64,000 nt of DNA from Lobosporangium transversale (lineage: Eukaryota; Mortierellomycota; Mortierellomycetes; Mortierellales; Mortierellaceae): NCBI RefSeq assembly GCF_002105155.1, contig NW_019028996.1, positions 682,915 to 746,914 of the forward strand, written 5' to 3'. How positions within the stretch are numbered: the stretch's first letter is position 1; every line of letters starts with the position of its first letter. Below are positions 46,421 to 57,695 of the stretch, piece after piece. Made by a program: the position numbers and the translations under genes. Under the pieces are notes generated by a model. The model was not told the origin of the DNA. It worked only from the letters and a program-made list of their open reading frames with translations, and made no database searches.

Positions 46421-49144
46421 CTAACTGATCTTTTACAAAAAGGATTAATCTCACCGAGCACCTCACCATACGGTGCTCCAGTCCTCTTTGTGAAGAAAAA
46501 GGATGGCTCGCTTCGAATGTGTGTTGATTATCGGGGCCTGAACAAGATCACAAAGAAAAACAGGTACCCCTTACCACGGATCGATGAATTGATCGACAGA
46601 TTCAGAACAGCTAAATGTTTTACCAAGCTGGATCTACTCTCGGGCTATCATCAAATGCGTGTCCATCCTGATGATAAACACAAGACCGCGTTCCGAACTC
46701 GCTATGGCCACTACGAGTTTAACGTCGTACCTTTCGGTCTTACAAATGCACCTGCAGCGTTCTCGACTATGATGCGTAACGTACTTGATCCACTTCTTGA
46801 TAAATGTGTTGTTGTGTATCTCGATGATATTTTAATTTACTCCGATAACGAGAAAGATCACTTAGAGCACATCCGAAAAGTACTCTCCCTCTTGCGTCAA
46901 GCTGGGCTTTATTGTAAATTATCCAAGTATTCCTTCATGCAGGAAGAGACTGAGTTCCTAGGCCATGTCATATCCAAGGATGGACTCAAGACGAATGGCG
47001 GACTTGTCAAGGCAATAAGGGAATGGCCAGTACCAACAACCCAACGACATGTGATGCAATTCCTTGGTTTGACTAATTTTTACCATCAGTACATTTCTCA
47101 TTACGCTGATATTGCTCTTCCCCTCACACAATTGTTAGGCTGCAATAAGGAATTCCACTGGGGAAAATCTCAACAAGACGCCTTTGAGACTTTGAAAAGA
47201 GCAGTGAGCTCAGCACCAGTTCTTAGGATATTCGATCCTGCCCTCTCTACAGCAGTCGAAACAGACGCTTCAGGCTTTGCAATTGGTGCTGTCTTGTTCC
47301 AGACGGACCAAAATGGTGAATCACGACCAGTAGCTTTTACTTCACGCAAGCTCAACCCAGCGGAACGCAACTATCCTACACACGAACAAGAACTGCTGGC
47401 TGTGGTGCATGCTCTGAAGACATGGCGATACTACCTTGATGGTTCTCACTTTGTCGTTTATACCGACCATGCCACTCTACAACATTTTCCTAGCCAGCCG
47501 AACTTGACTCGCAGACAAGCAAGATGGATGGAGTTGCTTCAAGAGTATGATTTCGTATTCAAGTATAAACCTGGTAAAGATAACGTCGTCCCTGATGCTC
47601 TTTCACGAAGACCGGACCTCAAGGACTTGGAGGCTACACCTACTACTTTGAACTCCTTGGTTATCAATCTAGACCCTGGCATTCGAAAACAACTAGCCAG
47701 TTGCTACCTACACGATCCAATTCTAGGTCCCCTCGTGCATCAGTATAAGGATGCCTCTACCCCGGATCGTTACTTCGTGGTAGATGGTCTACTCTGGATC
47801 AACGCTGGACAAGGCCCTCGCCTCTGCATACCCAAGGACGACGGACTCCGTTCACAACTCTTGCATGACGCTCACGACGCTCCTATATCAGGCCACTTGG
47901 GACTCGATAAAACGTACAGTAGCATGCGACGAACATATTTTTGGCCACGCATGGCGAGGGATATAAAAAAATACATTGCTTCCTGTGAGCAATGCCAGCG
48001 TAACAAGCCTTCACTAAAGCCTCCTGCAGGGCTTTTCCAACCTTTGGCAATTCCAAGCCAACGATGGGATACTGTAACAATGGACTTCATTGTCAAGCTT
48101 CCGAAGACAGCCAGAGGTTTTGACGCGATTACGGTCTTTGTGGACAAACTGTCCAAGCAAGTTCATTTCTGCGCTAGCCGAACTACCGACACTGCCTCTG
48201 ATGTTGCACGACTCTTTTTCGACAATGTTTTTAGACTGCACGGCATGCCTCGGACAATTGTGTCAGATAGAGATTCACGTTTCACCGGCAAGTTCTGGAC
48301 AACGTTGATGAAGCTCATGGGCACCAAACTTAACATGTCTACTGCCTTCCTTCCACAATCAGACGGACAAACAGAGCGCGCCAACAGAACATTAGAAGAA
48401 ATGCTCCGCTCTTACATATCGTACAAGCAAAACGACTGGGATCTTTTACTGCCTATGATGGAGTTCGCATACAACAACTCTGTCAATCCTACGACAGGCT
48501 TCTCCCCATTCTTTCTGAACTATGGTCACCATCCACTAGTCCCTGGATCTCTTTTAAAGCCACCTGATACCAATGTTCCGGCTGTCAGTGATTTTGTTCG
48601 AACCCAGTCGATGAATTTGGCGCTAGCTCAGGATGCCATCATCGAAGCGCAGAATAGGCAAAAGGCCCAAGCGGACAAAACTCGCAGGCCTGCTACGTTT
48701 GCTGTGGGTGACATGGTGCTCTTAAGCTCGGAAAACATCTCTGTCGCGGGACATAAAAATAGGCCGTCGCAGAAACTGGAACCTGAGTACATAGGCCCTT
48801 ACAAGATCATTTCGAAGGTCAATGAAAATGCCTACAAGCTGGAACTACCGCCTGACATGCATCAACATCCAGTCTTTAATGCCGATCTGCTTCGCCCCTA
48901 TATTGAGTCACCTCGTGAATTCGGCGACCGCTTACCACCACGCCCTGCCCCCGAGCTTGTAGATGGAGAAGAGGAGTATGAAGTCGACAAAATCATTGAC
49001 TTCAAAATGTTTGGCAAAACTCCTAAGTGGCTCGTTCTTTGGAAAGGCTATCCATTAGATGAAGCCACTTGGGAAACAAAATCTTCGCTCGCAAACGCTA
49101 AAGAGGCGCTTGCCGTCTTTGAGGCTTCAAGAAAAACAAGATAA
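46421..49144 (+). CDS. Ty3 pol 3' part: RT, RNase H, integrase, chromodomain (copy 2)
   Basis: Protein-identical to the copy 1 frame, with RT YLDD, RNase H, integrase HHCC and D,D,E residues and a C-terminal chromodomain. The open frame can be read from an ATG inside the nested LTR (46385), which is not the natural start. The chromodomain places the family in the chromoviruses and suggests integration targeted to marked chromatin (family knowledge). Confidence 0.92.
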   Translation, partial: LTDLLQKGLISPSTSPYGAPVLFVKKKDGSLRMCVDYRGLNKITKKNRYPLPRIDELIDRFRTAKCFTKLDLLSGYHQMRVHPDDKHKTAFRTRYGHYEFNVVPFGLTNAPAAFSTMMRNVLDPLLDKCVVVYLDDILIYSDNEKDHLEHIRKVLSLLRQAGLYCKLSKYSFMQEETEFLGHVISKDGLKTNGGLVKAIREWPVPTTQRHVMQFLGLTNFYHQYISHYADIALPLTQLLGCNKEFHWGKSQQDAFETLKRAVSSAPVLRIFDPALSTAVETDASGFAIGAVLFQTDQNGESRPVAFTSRKLNPAERNYPTHEQELLAVVHALKTWRYYLDGSHFVVYTDHATLQHFPSQPNLTRRQARWMELLQEYDFVFKYKPGKDNVVPDALSRRPDLKDLEATPTTLNSLVINLDPGIRKQLASCYLHDPILGPLVHQYKDASTPDRYFVVDGLLWINAGQGPRLCIPKDDGLRSQLLHDAHDAPISGHLGLDKTYSSMRRTYFWPRMARDIKKYIASCEQCQRNKPSLKPPAGLFQPLAIPSQRWDTVTMDFIVKLPKTARGFDAITVFVDKLSKQVHFCASRTTDTASDVARLFFDNVFRLHGMPRTIVSDRDSRFTGKFWTTLMKLMGTKLNMSTAFLPQSDGQTERANRTLEEMLRSYISYKQNDWDLLLPMMEFAYNNSVNPTTGFSPFFLNYGHHPLVPGSLLKPPDTNVPAVSDFVRTQSMNLALAQDAIIEAQNRQKAQADKTRRPATFAVGDMVLLSSENISVAGHKNRPSQKLEPEYIGPYKIISKVNENAYKLELPPDMHQHPVFNADLLRPYIESPREFGDRLPPRPAPELVDGEEEYEVDKIIDFKMFGKTPKWLVLWKGYPLDEATWETKSSLANAKEALAVFEASRKTR

Positions 49145-49368
49145 TAGGTTTCTTCATGACGGGAAGGATGCAAGCGAAATCACTATAATAATTTTGTGCA
49201 ACATAGTATTTCGCCCATATTTGTAGAGCATTCCTTGCAACAGGATATTAACTAGTATAAATAGGTCTACTTTTCTATCTAGTTCTGTAGCATGGTTCCC
49301 CCTGAATAAAGACACCTTTATTACACCCTTAGATCCCCCTAGAACACTACCTTGATTTTTGCACGCGT

Positions 49369-49806
49369 CTCCTAGTTTTCTAGCTCCGTGAATAGCTCCA
49401 AGGATTCTAGAAGAGCTATAAACCAATAACCAAGACTTATAGTGCCAAGGAACCTTGCAATAAGATTGCACCAGATATCTTCCTCGGATCCTGTGTATTA
49501 AGTTAACTCAACACTTGAAGTTCCGCATATGGTAAAAGTCCTTAGGAAATATTTGAGTAAGCTTTATTTAGAGTTCTTGAAGCGCGTCTCCGCTTCAGTC
49601 AAACAAGTATAAATATGATAGATTTGTAACATAGTAAACCTCAGTCTGCAATAAAACTATTCTTGAATCTCCTAAGCTCATTTTTGTTCCTAAATCACTT
49701 ACCTTCTCTTGCAATTGTCCTGTCAGTCCTTGACGGTAATTGCACGCGAGGTTGATACGGGTATATTTAGATCCATTCTGGCAGTTCAAGAATACATCAG
49801 ATCGAG
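49369..49806. other. No gene recognised; original Ty3 target flank
   Basis: Sequence right of the Ty3 target duplication. No coding family is recognised. CAAGTATAAATATGA (49605) is TATA-like but no gene follows. Confidence 0.4.
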
Positions 49807-50095
49807 CAGTGCTCCTATTCGAACCATTCGAATCGAATTCGAATAGATATCAGGATTCGAATGCTATTCGAACCGCTCGAATGATTCGAGCCATTCGAAC
49901 CGTTCGAATGATTCGAACCATTCGAACCATTCGACATTCGAACCATTCGACATTCGAACCGTTCGAATGATTCGAACCATTCGAACCATTCGACATTCGA
50001 ACCGTTCGAATGATTCGAACCATTCGACCCTCGAATCATTCGAACCATTCGAACCATTCGACACTCGAACCATTCGAACCATTCGATACACGATA
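49807..50095. mobile_element. hAT-type MITE or hAT left end with ATTCGAACC satellite
   Basis: Starts with the terminal consensus CAGTGCTCCTATTCGAACC. The inside is about 250 bp of repeated ATTCGAACC(G/A)TTCGAATG-like units made of TTCGAA palindromes. The mirror end is not found at 50095. As the hAT transposase gene starts at 50842, this could be the left end of that hAT element instead of a separate MITE. Confidence 0.6.
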
Positions 50096-50369
50096 GGAAA
50101 TGGTAATTCTAAACTTGTGTTTGTAGTTTTCATTATGTTTCATCTCCTGCCTTATTTCTCTTTCCTTCTTTTTCCTCTTTTGCCTTTCTTCCTGTGGTTC
50201 CCCGAAATTTAATCAAATAAAAGACTACCCCTTTTAACTTATTCATGCATGATTTGGTTTGAACTTGTTGCTCTTTTTTTTTTTTTTTTCCTAATTTCCT
50301 AATTCCCACGCCAATTAGTAGTGTTATCTTAATCTTTTTCTTTCCGTTTTTTTTTTTTTCTTTCATTTA

Positions 50370-50800
50370 CTGATTATTTTCTTCCATTTACTCATTCTTC
50401 TCTTCCATTTACTCATTCTTCTCTTCCATTTACTCATTCTTCTCTTCCATTTACTCATTCTTTTCTTTCATTTAATCCTTATTTTTATTCATCTACTCCT
50501 TATTTTCTTTTATTTACTCATTATATTCTTACATTTACTCATATTTTTACTCTTCATCTCATTCTATTTATTCTTATTCTGTTCTCTCTTCACTTTTCTT
50601 ATTCTTATTATTTTCTTTTTCTCATTCTTGTCTTTTTATTTTCTCACTCTTTTCTTGTCTTTTCTTTTTCTCACTCTTTCTTGTCTTTTCTTTTTCCTTT
50701 TCATTTCATTTCTTTTATTATTTTATTTATTTTGTTTCTCTCTCGTCTTTCTTGTCTTTCGTTACAGTTCCATCCCTCTCATCTGCTTTGTTTTTCGTGT
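50370..50800 (+). repeat. Pyrimidine-rich tandem repeat (CATTTACTCATTCTTCTCTT type)
   Basis: About four near-perfect 20-bp units between 50378 and 50460, followed by T/C-rich degenerate sequence up to the hAT start codon. It probably belongs to the hAT 5' region. Confidence 0.65.
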
Positions 50801-50841
50801 CTTTTATTTTTCCTATTTCCCTTGCAATTACTGTTTGAGAA

Positions 50842-53517
50842 AATGACAAAGAGCAGCCGACGCCGTATTGCAACTTCTGAAAGCGAGGAGGAAGAGCATG
50901 AAGAAGAGGTAAATATTAACTACTTTGACAACATACTGTGACTGTTAAGAAAGATAGTTAACCTTAAAAACTTTTTAACGGTTCTATGACACTTTGATGG
51001 ATTTAAGGTTAATGATGTGAGTAATATGTCTATGTCGACCACTTTCGACATCACTGACGGTAGCATGGGTACGGAAAGCATGGGAAGTGTCAGTATCAGT
51101 AGCAAGAAAGGCACCCGAGTTTGGGGGTGGGCCATTAAAAACAAATGGGCTGAACGCGTTGAAACAAAAAAAGGCGCAGTCATACGCTGTCGTTTCCCTG
51201 GCTGCAAGATGGAATATACGTCAAGTACGATGACAACCAGTGGAATCAATTCACATTTGGCTAATAAGCACCATATTAGAAAAGATAGCCACGTGAATGA
51301 TGGTAGCCTCTCCCGGCAAGGCCCATTGGATGTAATGTTTTCTTCTTCTCCAAGGGTATTTGACCCTACAAGATTCGATGATTTGCTTGTGCGTTTTGTC
51401 GTTACGACGAAGGAGCCATTCGCTGTTGTAAAGAGTGCAGCTTTTCAAGAGCTTCTAAATCATGCAACAATGGCCGCAATGGCTCAAGTCAAGCTCCCCT
51501 CAGATGATACCATGGCAAACAAGGTAGCTCTCCTTTTTCTTCTACTCCACTTTTTTTGGCTTTATTTTTTTATTATTTATCTATTATTATCATCTTTATT
51601 TATTTCTACGTTATTACTTTCCCTCCACTGGAGCCTAACAAAGTTTACTAATTTGAAATAGACGAGACGAAAATATGATGATATGGAACAAGAAGCGATT
51701 GCCTTATTTGAAGGCATCAATAAGATTTCATTGACTGCTGATAGCTGGACAAGTCCTTTTCAGGACGACTTCTTAGGAGTCACGGCTCATTGGATCGACA
51801 AGGATTGGCGCCAAAAAGAGCTAGTGATAGGGTTTGAGCCTCTACTCGGAATGCACACAGGCGAGATGCAAACGTGTTATACAATACTGACTCAAACCTT
51901 TGAGGAGGGCTCAACTATCACGCGCACCCCAGGCGCCAAGACGCCAAGCCCAAGTGCCAAGACACCAAGCCCCAACCCTATCAATTATCAGTATAAATAG
52001 TCCACTACGTTATAGCCAAATAAAGTATCCTTTGACCTTCGATTCCACCTAAGATCACCTTTGATTGTTACTATTTACACGAGAACCTCGCCGAAGCTCT
52101 CGTCAGTGTTATTAAGCGCTTTAAAATTGGCGATAAGCTCCAAAGCATCACTACCGATAACGCATCAAACATGACCAAAATGGTGCGAGAAGTTGTGAAT
52201 CATCCCGAAGCAGTTGAATGGTAAACAATTGTACTACTGAACTAACTTTGGCTTCTATAATAGTTACATGTCTCTAACTTTGGTATTTAAAAAACTACGA
52301 TTAGGCCACTCATAGATAACCTGTACCATATACCATGCCTTGGTCATATTATAAACCTGGCTGTACAAGCAATGCTAGGTCCTAACGGCTTAAATGATCC
52401 AGCCCTTGAGAATGACAACGGCTACTCTGACGATAGTGGGGACGAAGACACAATTGGGTCGATGGAAGTAACGCTAAGCACATTGCAGAAGCTGAGGAAA
52501 GGCATCATGAAGATCAGGCAAGTATTTCGATATGATTATGATAGCAAATAACATGGGTGACAGGAAACTCAGCTAACCATCGGTTACATTTACCACTTGC
52601 TGTGTAGATCATCACCGCAAAGGATGTATCAGTTTGGCCGTGTTTGTGATATTGTGAAGAGCCCAAAGCTTGAGTTGATAAGGGACAACAGAACACGATG
52701 GAACTCTACTTCCACAATGGTTGAAAGAGCAATAACTCTAAAAGATGCTTACCAGTCTATGTGTAAGAACGAAGCTATCCTAGCGCCATACATTCTGAAG
52801 GATGAGGAATGGCTATATCTTCAAAAGCTCCAGTTGTTGCTTAGTCGATTCGTCGCTATCACTAACATCGTGTCTTCCAGCGTGGGTTATCCGACGATTA
52901 ACCGAGCAATGTCCGTATACAACTTAATGATCGATCATTTAGAAGAGTTTATTGAAGAAGAAAAAGACCCCTCACTTAACCAGGCGGCAAGTCAGGGATT
53001 ACAAAAGCTTCTGAACTATTATTCTAAAACAGATACCACCTCGGTTTATGCAGTAGCCACTGCCATGGATCCAAGAATGCGATTTAACTGGTGGGAGGTA
53101 AATGACTGGGGTGTATACATCGAAAGCAGCAAAAATATGGTGAAAGAGGTATGGGAAAAAGAATACAAAGGAAAAGAAGGCCCCGCCCAAGTGCCTGCTG
53201 ACCAAGAGTATGAAATGAAGCTCTATGGAATCAGTACGCAAGCTGGAGAGCTTGAAGAGTATGTCCGTGAAGGAAGTTCGCTAGTTGCCAGCAAGCAGGA
53301 GCCTCCAGAGTTGGTGCACTGGCGCTCGCAGAATGAACGCTGGCCCAATTTAGCAAATATGGCACGAGACTACCTCGCTATACCTGTGACATCGACCCCA
53401 GCTGAACGTTGTTTCTCCCAGGCTAAGTTCATTATGTCCGCTGAGAGAAATAGTCTTCTCCCTACAACGATCCAACGATTAGTAGTTTTGGATTCTTGGT
53501 TGAAAGAGATGTCTTGA
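50842..53517 (+). pseudogene. hAT transposase, five exons, interrupted by a solo LTR
   Basis: Exons: 50842-50907, about 51008-51522, 51662-52220 (with a 213-bp LTR at 51867-52079), 52305-52517 and 52608-53517. The start is MTKSSRRRIATSESEEEE. A BED-type zinc finger follows (VIRCRFPGCKMEYTS...INSHLANKHH). The catalytic core includes SLTADSWTSPFQDDFLGVTA (first Asp) and LQSITTDNASNMTKMVREV, then CLGHIINLAVQA. The C-terminus has LANMARDYLAIPVTSTPAER, CFSQAKFIMSAERNSLLPTT and LVVLDSWL, the hAT dimerisation domain. Intron 4 has a GC donor (AG|GCAAGT at 52518). Apart from the LTR insertion, which adds stops in exon 3, the gene is open. It was probably active recently and could have mobilised the CAGTG-ended MITEs. 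Confidence 0.85.
51867..52079 (+). mobile_element. Solo LTR of a second family (LTR-B) in hAT exon 3
   Basis: 213 bp, TGCAAACGTG...TATTTACA, flanked by the 5-bp duplication CGAGA (51862-51866 and 52080-52084). Contains GTATAAATAG and AATAAAG. It is unlike LTR-A except for the TGCAA start. Removal of LTR plus one duplication restores the exon frame register. Confidence 0.88.
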
Positions 53518-53527
53518 TTGAGACATA

Positions 53528-55155
53528 CACTATCATGCAAAACTGATTCAATAATTCATTCCCATGTGCATTTCTTTTTTTCATTCCTAGAAACCGTATA
53601 TGCATACACCACTCATACTTTGGTTTAATAAAGCTCCCGTCTTCTTCTACGTCCTAGTGATGCGTTGTGACATTAGCTTGTCTCATTTGAATAGCTAATG
53701 ACTTTTTTGTTCATGCAGGTCATTGAATCAGTTTCACATGTGGTCTAAAATGTTGCCCATGGCAACTTTTGGACGTCATTTAATGCCAGTAAAAAAAGGA
53801 CTTTTCTCTCTTTCCTTTATGAACACTTGCTTAACTCTTAACTATACCTTCACAGAATATGAGACCCACTCCACAAAGGAAAGTCAACGAAGCCAGGAGG
53901 TTAATGATGGGAGGCATGTCTACTAGAGAAACTGCTGCTAGTGTTGGTATATCAATAGCGACGGCCACCAGGATCTATGCACATAATAAGGAGTACATGC
54001 CAGTCAATAAAGGCGGTCGACCAAGGAAAGTACCTAGAGGTATCATGCAGTATCTTAAGGTGAACATGAAACGAGGTACACTCAAGTCTGCAGTTGAGGC
54101 CACCGCCAGAGCCAACCAGCTCATACCAGCGGCTGTTTCTGAGACCACCGTTAGACGACGGCTCAAGGAGTTAGGATTGACAGCAAAGAGGCGTGTACAT
54201 AAGCCAGCTTTACGTCGACGACATATTAAAGCTCGTTTGCATTTTATCAAAAAGTATAAGGAATGGACTCTGGAAGATTGGAAAAAGGTTATTTGGTCAG
54301 ATGAATCGAAAATAAACCGAATCTGCTCTGATGGCGTGCAGTGGATCTGGGGCGACAATCCGGGACGCCTCACTCGCAGGTCGGTGCAAGGCACTGTCAA
54401 GTTTGGGGGTGGTAATGTTAAAGTGTGGTCATGCTTCTCATGGCACGGACCTGGATACATTGCAAAGATTGACAATAATATGGACGCACAACTTTACATC
54501 AAACTACTGCAGGAGGATCTACAGATGTCGCTTGGTGACTGGGGCCTAACTAAAAGCGATATCGTCTTTCAGCACGACAATGACTCGAAGCACACGGCGA
54601 AGATTGTTAGGAAGTATTTGGAGTCAGTACATCTGACAGAAGAGGAAGGTACACTTCTAGAGTGGCCAGCACAATCCCCTGACCTCAACCCTATTGAACA
54701 CATGTGGGCAGAATTGGATAGGCGGCTCTCTAGGTATCCGGAGCGAGCTAAGAGCTGTGATGAACTATGGGAGCGAATATCGGTTGAATGGTACAGGATC
54801 CCAGTGGACTTCTGCCGCAAACTCATCATAGATATCCATAAGAGACTCCAAGCTGTCAGTGATGCCCATGGTTGGAATACTATCTATTGATGTAAGGTTA
54901 TGGCTCACAAAAGAATAAAGATCTTTGGCCACCGAATGGGCACATGTGAAACTGATTCAATGACCTGAATGAACAAAAAAGCCATTAGCTATTCAAATGA
55001 GACAAGCTAATGTCACAACGCATCACTATGACGTAGAAGAAGACGGGAGCTTTATTAAACCAAAGTATGAGTGGTGTATGCATATACGGTTTCTAGGAAT
55101 GAAAAAAAGAAATGCACATGGGAATGAATTATTGAATCAGTTTTGCATGATAGTG
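53528..55155 (+). mobile_element. Complete Tc1/mariner element with 215-bp terminal inverted repeats
   Basis: 1,628 bp flanked by TA (53526-53527 and 55156-55157). Inverted repeats at 53528-53742 and 54941-55155 begin CACTATCATGCAAAACTGAT and differ at only about three positions. The transposase is complete. It sits 10 bp after the hAT stop codon. Near-identical ends plus an intact gene indicate a young insertion. Confidence 0.93.
53859..54890 (+). CDS. Tc1/mariner-type DDE transposase, intact, 343 aa
   Basis: Single exon from ATG 53859. The N-terminus has a helix-turn-helix (STRETAASVGISIATATRIY), a GRPR linker (NKGGRPRKV) and a second DNA-binding part (AVSETTVRRRLKELGLTAKR). Catalytic residues are D in VIWSDESK, D in FQHDNDSKHTAKI and E in PDLNPIEHMW. 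Between the second Asp and the Glu I count 39 residues, against 34 in classical Tc1, because of extra residues around HLTEEEGT. All motifs are intact and there is no stop, so activity is plausible. It cuts and pastes its own element at TA sites (family knowledge). Confidence 0.93.
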   Translation: MRPTPQRKVNEARRLMMGGMSTRETAASVGISIATATRIYAHNKEYMPVNKGGRPRKVPRGIMQYLKVNMKRGTLKSAVEATARANQLIPAAVSETTVRRRLKELGLTAKRRVHKPALRRRHIKARLHFIKKYKEWTLEDWKKVIWSDESKINRICSDGVQWIWGDNPGRLTRRSVQGTVKFGGGNVKVWSCFSWHGPGYIAKIDNNMDAQLYIKLLQEDLQMSLGDWGLTKSDIVFQHDNDSKHTAKIVRKYLESVHLTEEEGTLLEWPAQSPDLNPIEHMWAELDRRLSRYPERAKSCDELWERISVEWYRIPVDFCRKLIIDIHKRLQAVSDAHGWNTIY

Positions 55156-55159
55156 TATA

Positions 55160-55506
55160 CAGTGCTCCTATTCGAACCTTTCGAATCGAATTTCACTGAT
55201 ATCGAATTCGATTCGAATGAGGTAAGCTCAAATTCGATTCGAATTCGATTAGATAACAAAATTCGAATGCTATTCGAATGGTTCGAATGATTCGAGCGAA
55301 CTATTGGCACAATAGTAAATGATAATTTTAAACTTTTTTTTTTATTTTTTTTTGATTGGGTGTAAAGTACAAGGACCATACTTTCGCTACGCGTAACCAG
55401 AGGCCCTATTCGAACCATTCGAACCATTCGAATCGAACCAGGATATGGCTTATTTGAATCGATTCGAATTTATCACGATTCGAATTCGAATCGAATAGGA
55501 GCACTG
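55160..55506. mobile_element. hAT-type MITE with CAGTGCTCC ends, TTCGAA-rich
   Basis: 347 bp with CAGTGCTCCTATTCGAACC at the left and CGAATCGAATAGGAGCACTG at the right. The interior has TTCGAA/ATTCGAAT-rich arms and an AT-rich centre (55310-55360). Flanking 8-mers (AGTGTATA, GACATATA) do not match, so the duplication is lost or the ends are recombinant. It touches the Tc1 element. Confidence 0.75.
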
Positions 55507-55637
55507 GACATATATAGTTTTCTAAATAAGAGTAAAAGTATCTCTCAAAACTAGCAAATCAAATAAAACTTTTTACAATACAACTCTGAACCAGGGTTAT
55601 GAACTATATCACCCCTACCACTTCACAATTCAAACCA

Positions 55638-55807
55638 CCACGCTCCTATTCGAATCATTCGAACCATTCGACACTCGAACCATTCGAACCATTCGAACCA
55701 TTCGACACTCGAACTATTCGAACCATTCGAACCATTGGAATCGAACCAGGATATGGCTTATTCGAAGCTATTCGAATTCGAACCGTTCGATTCGAATAGG
55801 AGCACTG
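55638..55807. mobile_element. Short TTCGAA-rich MITE abutting Ty3 copy 3
   Basis: Left end CACGCTCCTATTCGAA and right end TTCGAATAGGAGCACTG, with ATTCGAACC repeats inside. It forms the left boundary of the truncated Ty3 copy. No target duplication is seen. Confidence 0.7.
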
Positions 55808-57694
55808 AGTAGGTGTAGCCTCCGAGTCCTTGAGGTCCGGTCTTCGTGAAAGAGCATCAGGGACGACGTTATCTTTACCAGGTTTATACTTGAATACGAA
55901 ATCATACTCTTGAAGCAACTCCATCCATCTTGCTTGTCTGCGAGTCAAGTTCGGCTGGCTAGGAAAATGTTGTAGAGTGGCATGGTCGGTATAAACGACA
56001 AAGTGAGAACCATCAAGGTAGTATCGCCATGTCTTCAGAGCATGCACCACAGCCAGCAGTTCTTGTTCGTGTGTAGGATAGTTGCGTTCCGCTGGGTTGA
56101 GCTTGCGTGAAGTAAAAGCTACTGGTCGTGATTCACCATTTTGGTCCGTCTGGAACAAGACAGCACCAATTGCAAAGCCTGAAGCGTCTGTTTCGACTGC
56201 TGTAGAGAGGGCAGGATCGAATATCCTAAGAACTGGTGCTGAGCTCACTGCTCTTTTCAAAGTCTCAAAGGCGTCTTGTTGAGATTTTCCCCAGTGGAAT
56301 TCCTTATTGCAGCCTAACAATTGTGTGAGGGGAAGAGCAATATCAGCGTAATGAGAAATGTACTGATGGTAAAAATTAGTCAAACCAAGGAATTGCATCA
56401 CATGTCGTTGGGTTGTTGGTACTGGCCATTCCCTTATTGCCTTGACAAGTCCGCCATTCGTCTTGAGTCCATCCTTGGATATGACATGGCCTAGGAACTC
56501 AGTCTCTTCCTGCATGAAGGAATACTTGGATAATTTACAATAAAGCCCAGCTTGACGCAAGAGGGAGAGTACTTTTCGGATGTGCTCTAAGTGATCTTTC
56601 TCGTTATCGGAGTAAATTAAAATATCATCGAGATACACAACAACACATTTATCAAGAAGTGGATCAAGTACGTTACGCATCATAGTCGAGAACGCTGCAG
56701 GTGCATTTGTAAGACCGAAAGGTACGACGTTAAACTCGTAGTGGCCATAGCGAGTTCGGAACGCGGTCTTGTGTTTATCATCAGGATGGACACGCATTTG
56801 ATGATAGCCCGAGAGTAGATCCAGCTTGGTAAAACATTTAGCTGTTCTGAATCTGTCGATCAATTCATCGATCCGTGGTAAGGGGTACCTGTTTTTCTTT
56901 GTGATCTTGTTCAGGCCCCGATAATCAACACACATTCGAAGCGAGCCATCCTTTTTCTTCACAAAGAGGACTGGAGCACCGTATGGTGAGGTGCTCGGTG
57001 AGATTAATCCTTTTTGTAAAAGATCAGTTAGTGCAAGCGAAATCACTCTAATAATTATGTGCAACATAGTATTTCGCCCATATTTCTAGAGCATTCCTTG
57101 CAACAGGATATTAACTAGTATAAATAGGTCTACTTTCTATCTAGTTCTGTAGCATAGTTCCCCTGAATAAAGATACCTTTATTGCACCCTTAGATCCCCC
57201 TAGAACACTACCTTGACTTTTGCAGTTAGCTGCTTCTTCAGTTCATCAAGCTCAGCGATCGACAATCTGATGACAGGTCGGACAGGTGGGTCAGCATAAG
57301 GGTCAGTCTCTATACGCATGCTATCACCTCTGTCAGGGGGAAGGCCATCAGGAAGCGTTGTAGGAAAGACATCAGGGAATTCGACTTGAACGATTTGCTT
57401 GATAGAGTCCGGTAGTTCAGAACTACTGCTAGAGACAGGTACTGGAACTCGAACTTGGGCGAGGAATACAGAGGCATCAGGTTCCGAGGCAACGGTAAGG
57501 AAGTTAAGAGCAGATATGACGGAAGATCGCTGTCTAGGCTTCCTGTCGATGCCAGTGCAAGGCCACAAGACCGGGGTACCTTGGTATTCAAAATGCAGAT
57601 CATTTGTTCGCCAATTGATGCGAGGGTTGATATCCGTCAGCCATGGTTTACCCAAAATTAGGTCGTATTTGGATAGAGGATAAACAATGGCGTT
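55808..57694 (-). pseudogene. Ty3 chromovirus copy 3, truncated at both ends
   Basis: Corresponds to 31693-33580 of copy 1: part of protease (ends inside it), the nested LTR-A (57032-57224, 193 bp, GTTAG duplication retained), RT and most of RNase H (to [12 protein letters not shown]). Small differences (Leu to Ser, missing bases in the LTR) show it is slightly diverged. The left end is cut by a MITE. The right end stops at CAATGGCGTT (57694), directly followed by the Penelope-like terminal repeat. Confidence 0.9.
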
Positions 57695-57695
57695 T

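Larger units (their letters stand above)
43922..49290 (+). repeat. Right arm of the 5.4-kb inverted duplication
   Basis: Reverse complement of 30050-35415, starting at TGTCACGAACAGCAAGCAA (43922) and continuing through Ty3 copy 2 into its 3' LTR. This arm holds the original insertion, because Ty3 copy 2 has matching target duplications. Confidence 0.85.
44078..49363 (+). mobile_element. Ty3-type chromovirus, copy 2 (5,286 bp) with target duplication
   Basis: LTRs are 44078-44272 and 49169-49363 (195 bp each). The primer-binding site TGGTAGC is at 44274. The 5-bp duplication CGCGT occurs at 44073-44077 and 49364-49368, so this is a genuine insertion. The two LTRs differ at several bases (GATACC/GACACC, TTGCACC/TTACACC, TTGACTT/TTGATTT), so the insertion is not brand new. 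A solo LTR is nested at 46227-46420. Confidence 0.93.

Noticed and set aside
46385..49144. 919-aa pol frame taken as starting at its first ATG
   Set aside because: That ATG is inside the nested solo LTR; natural pol sequence begins after 46420.
49864..50133. Open frames rich in Ser-Asn-Gly-Ile-Arg repeats around 49.8-50.2 kb
   Set aside because: They are translations of the TTCGAA satellite in the MITE, not genes.
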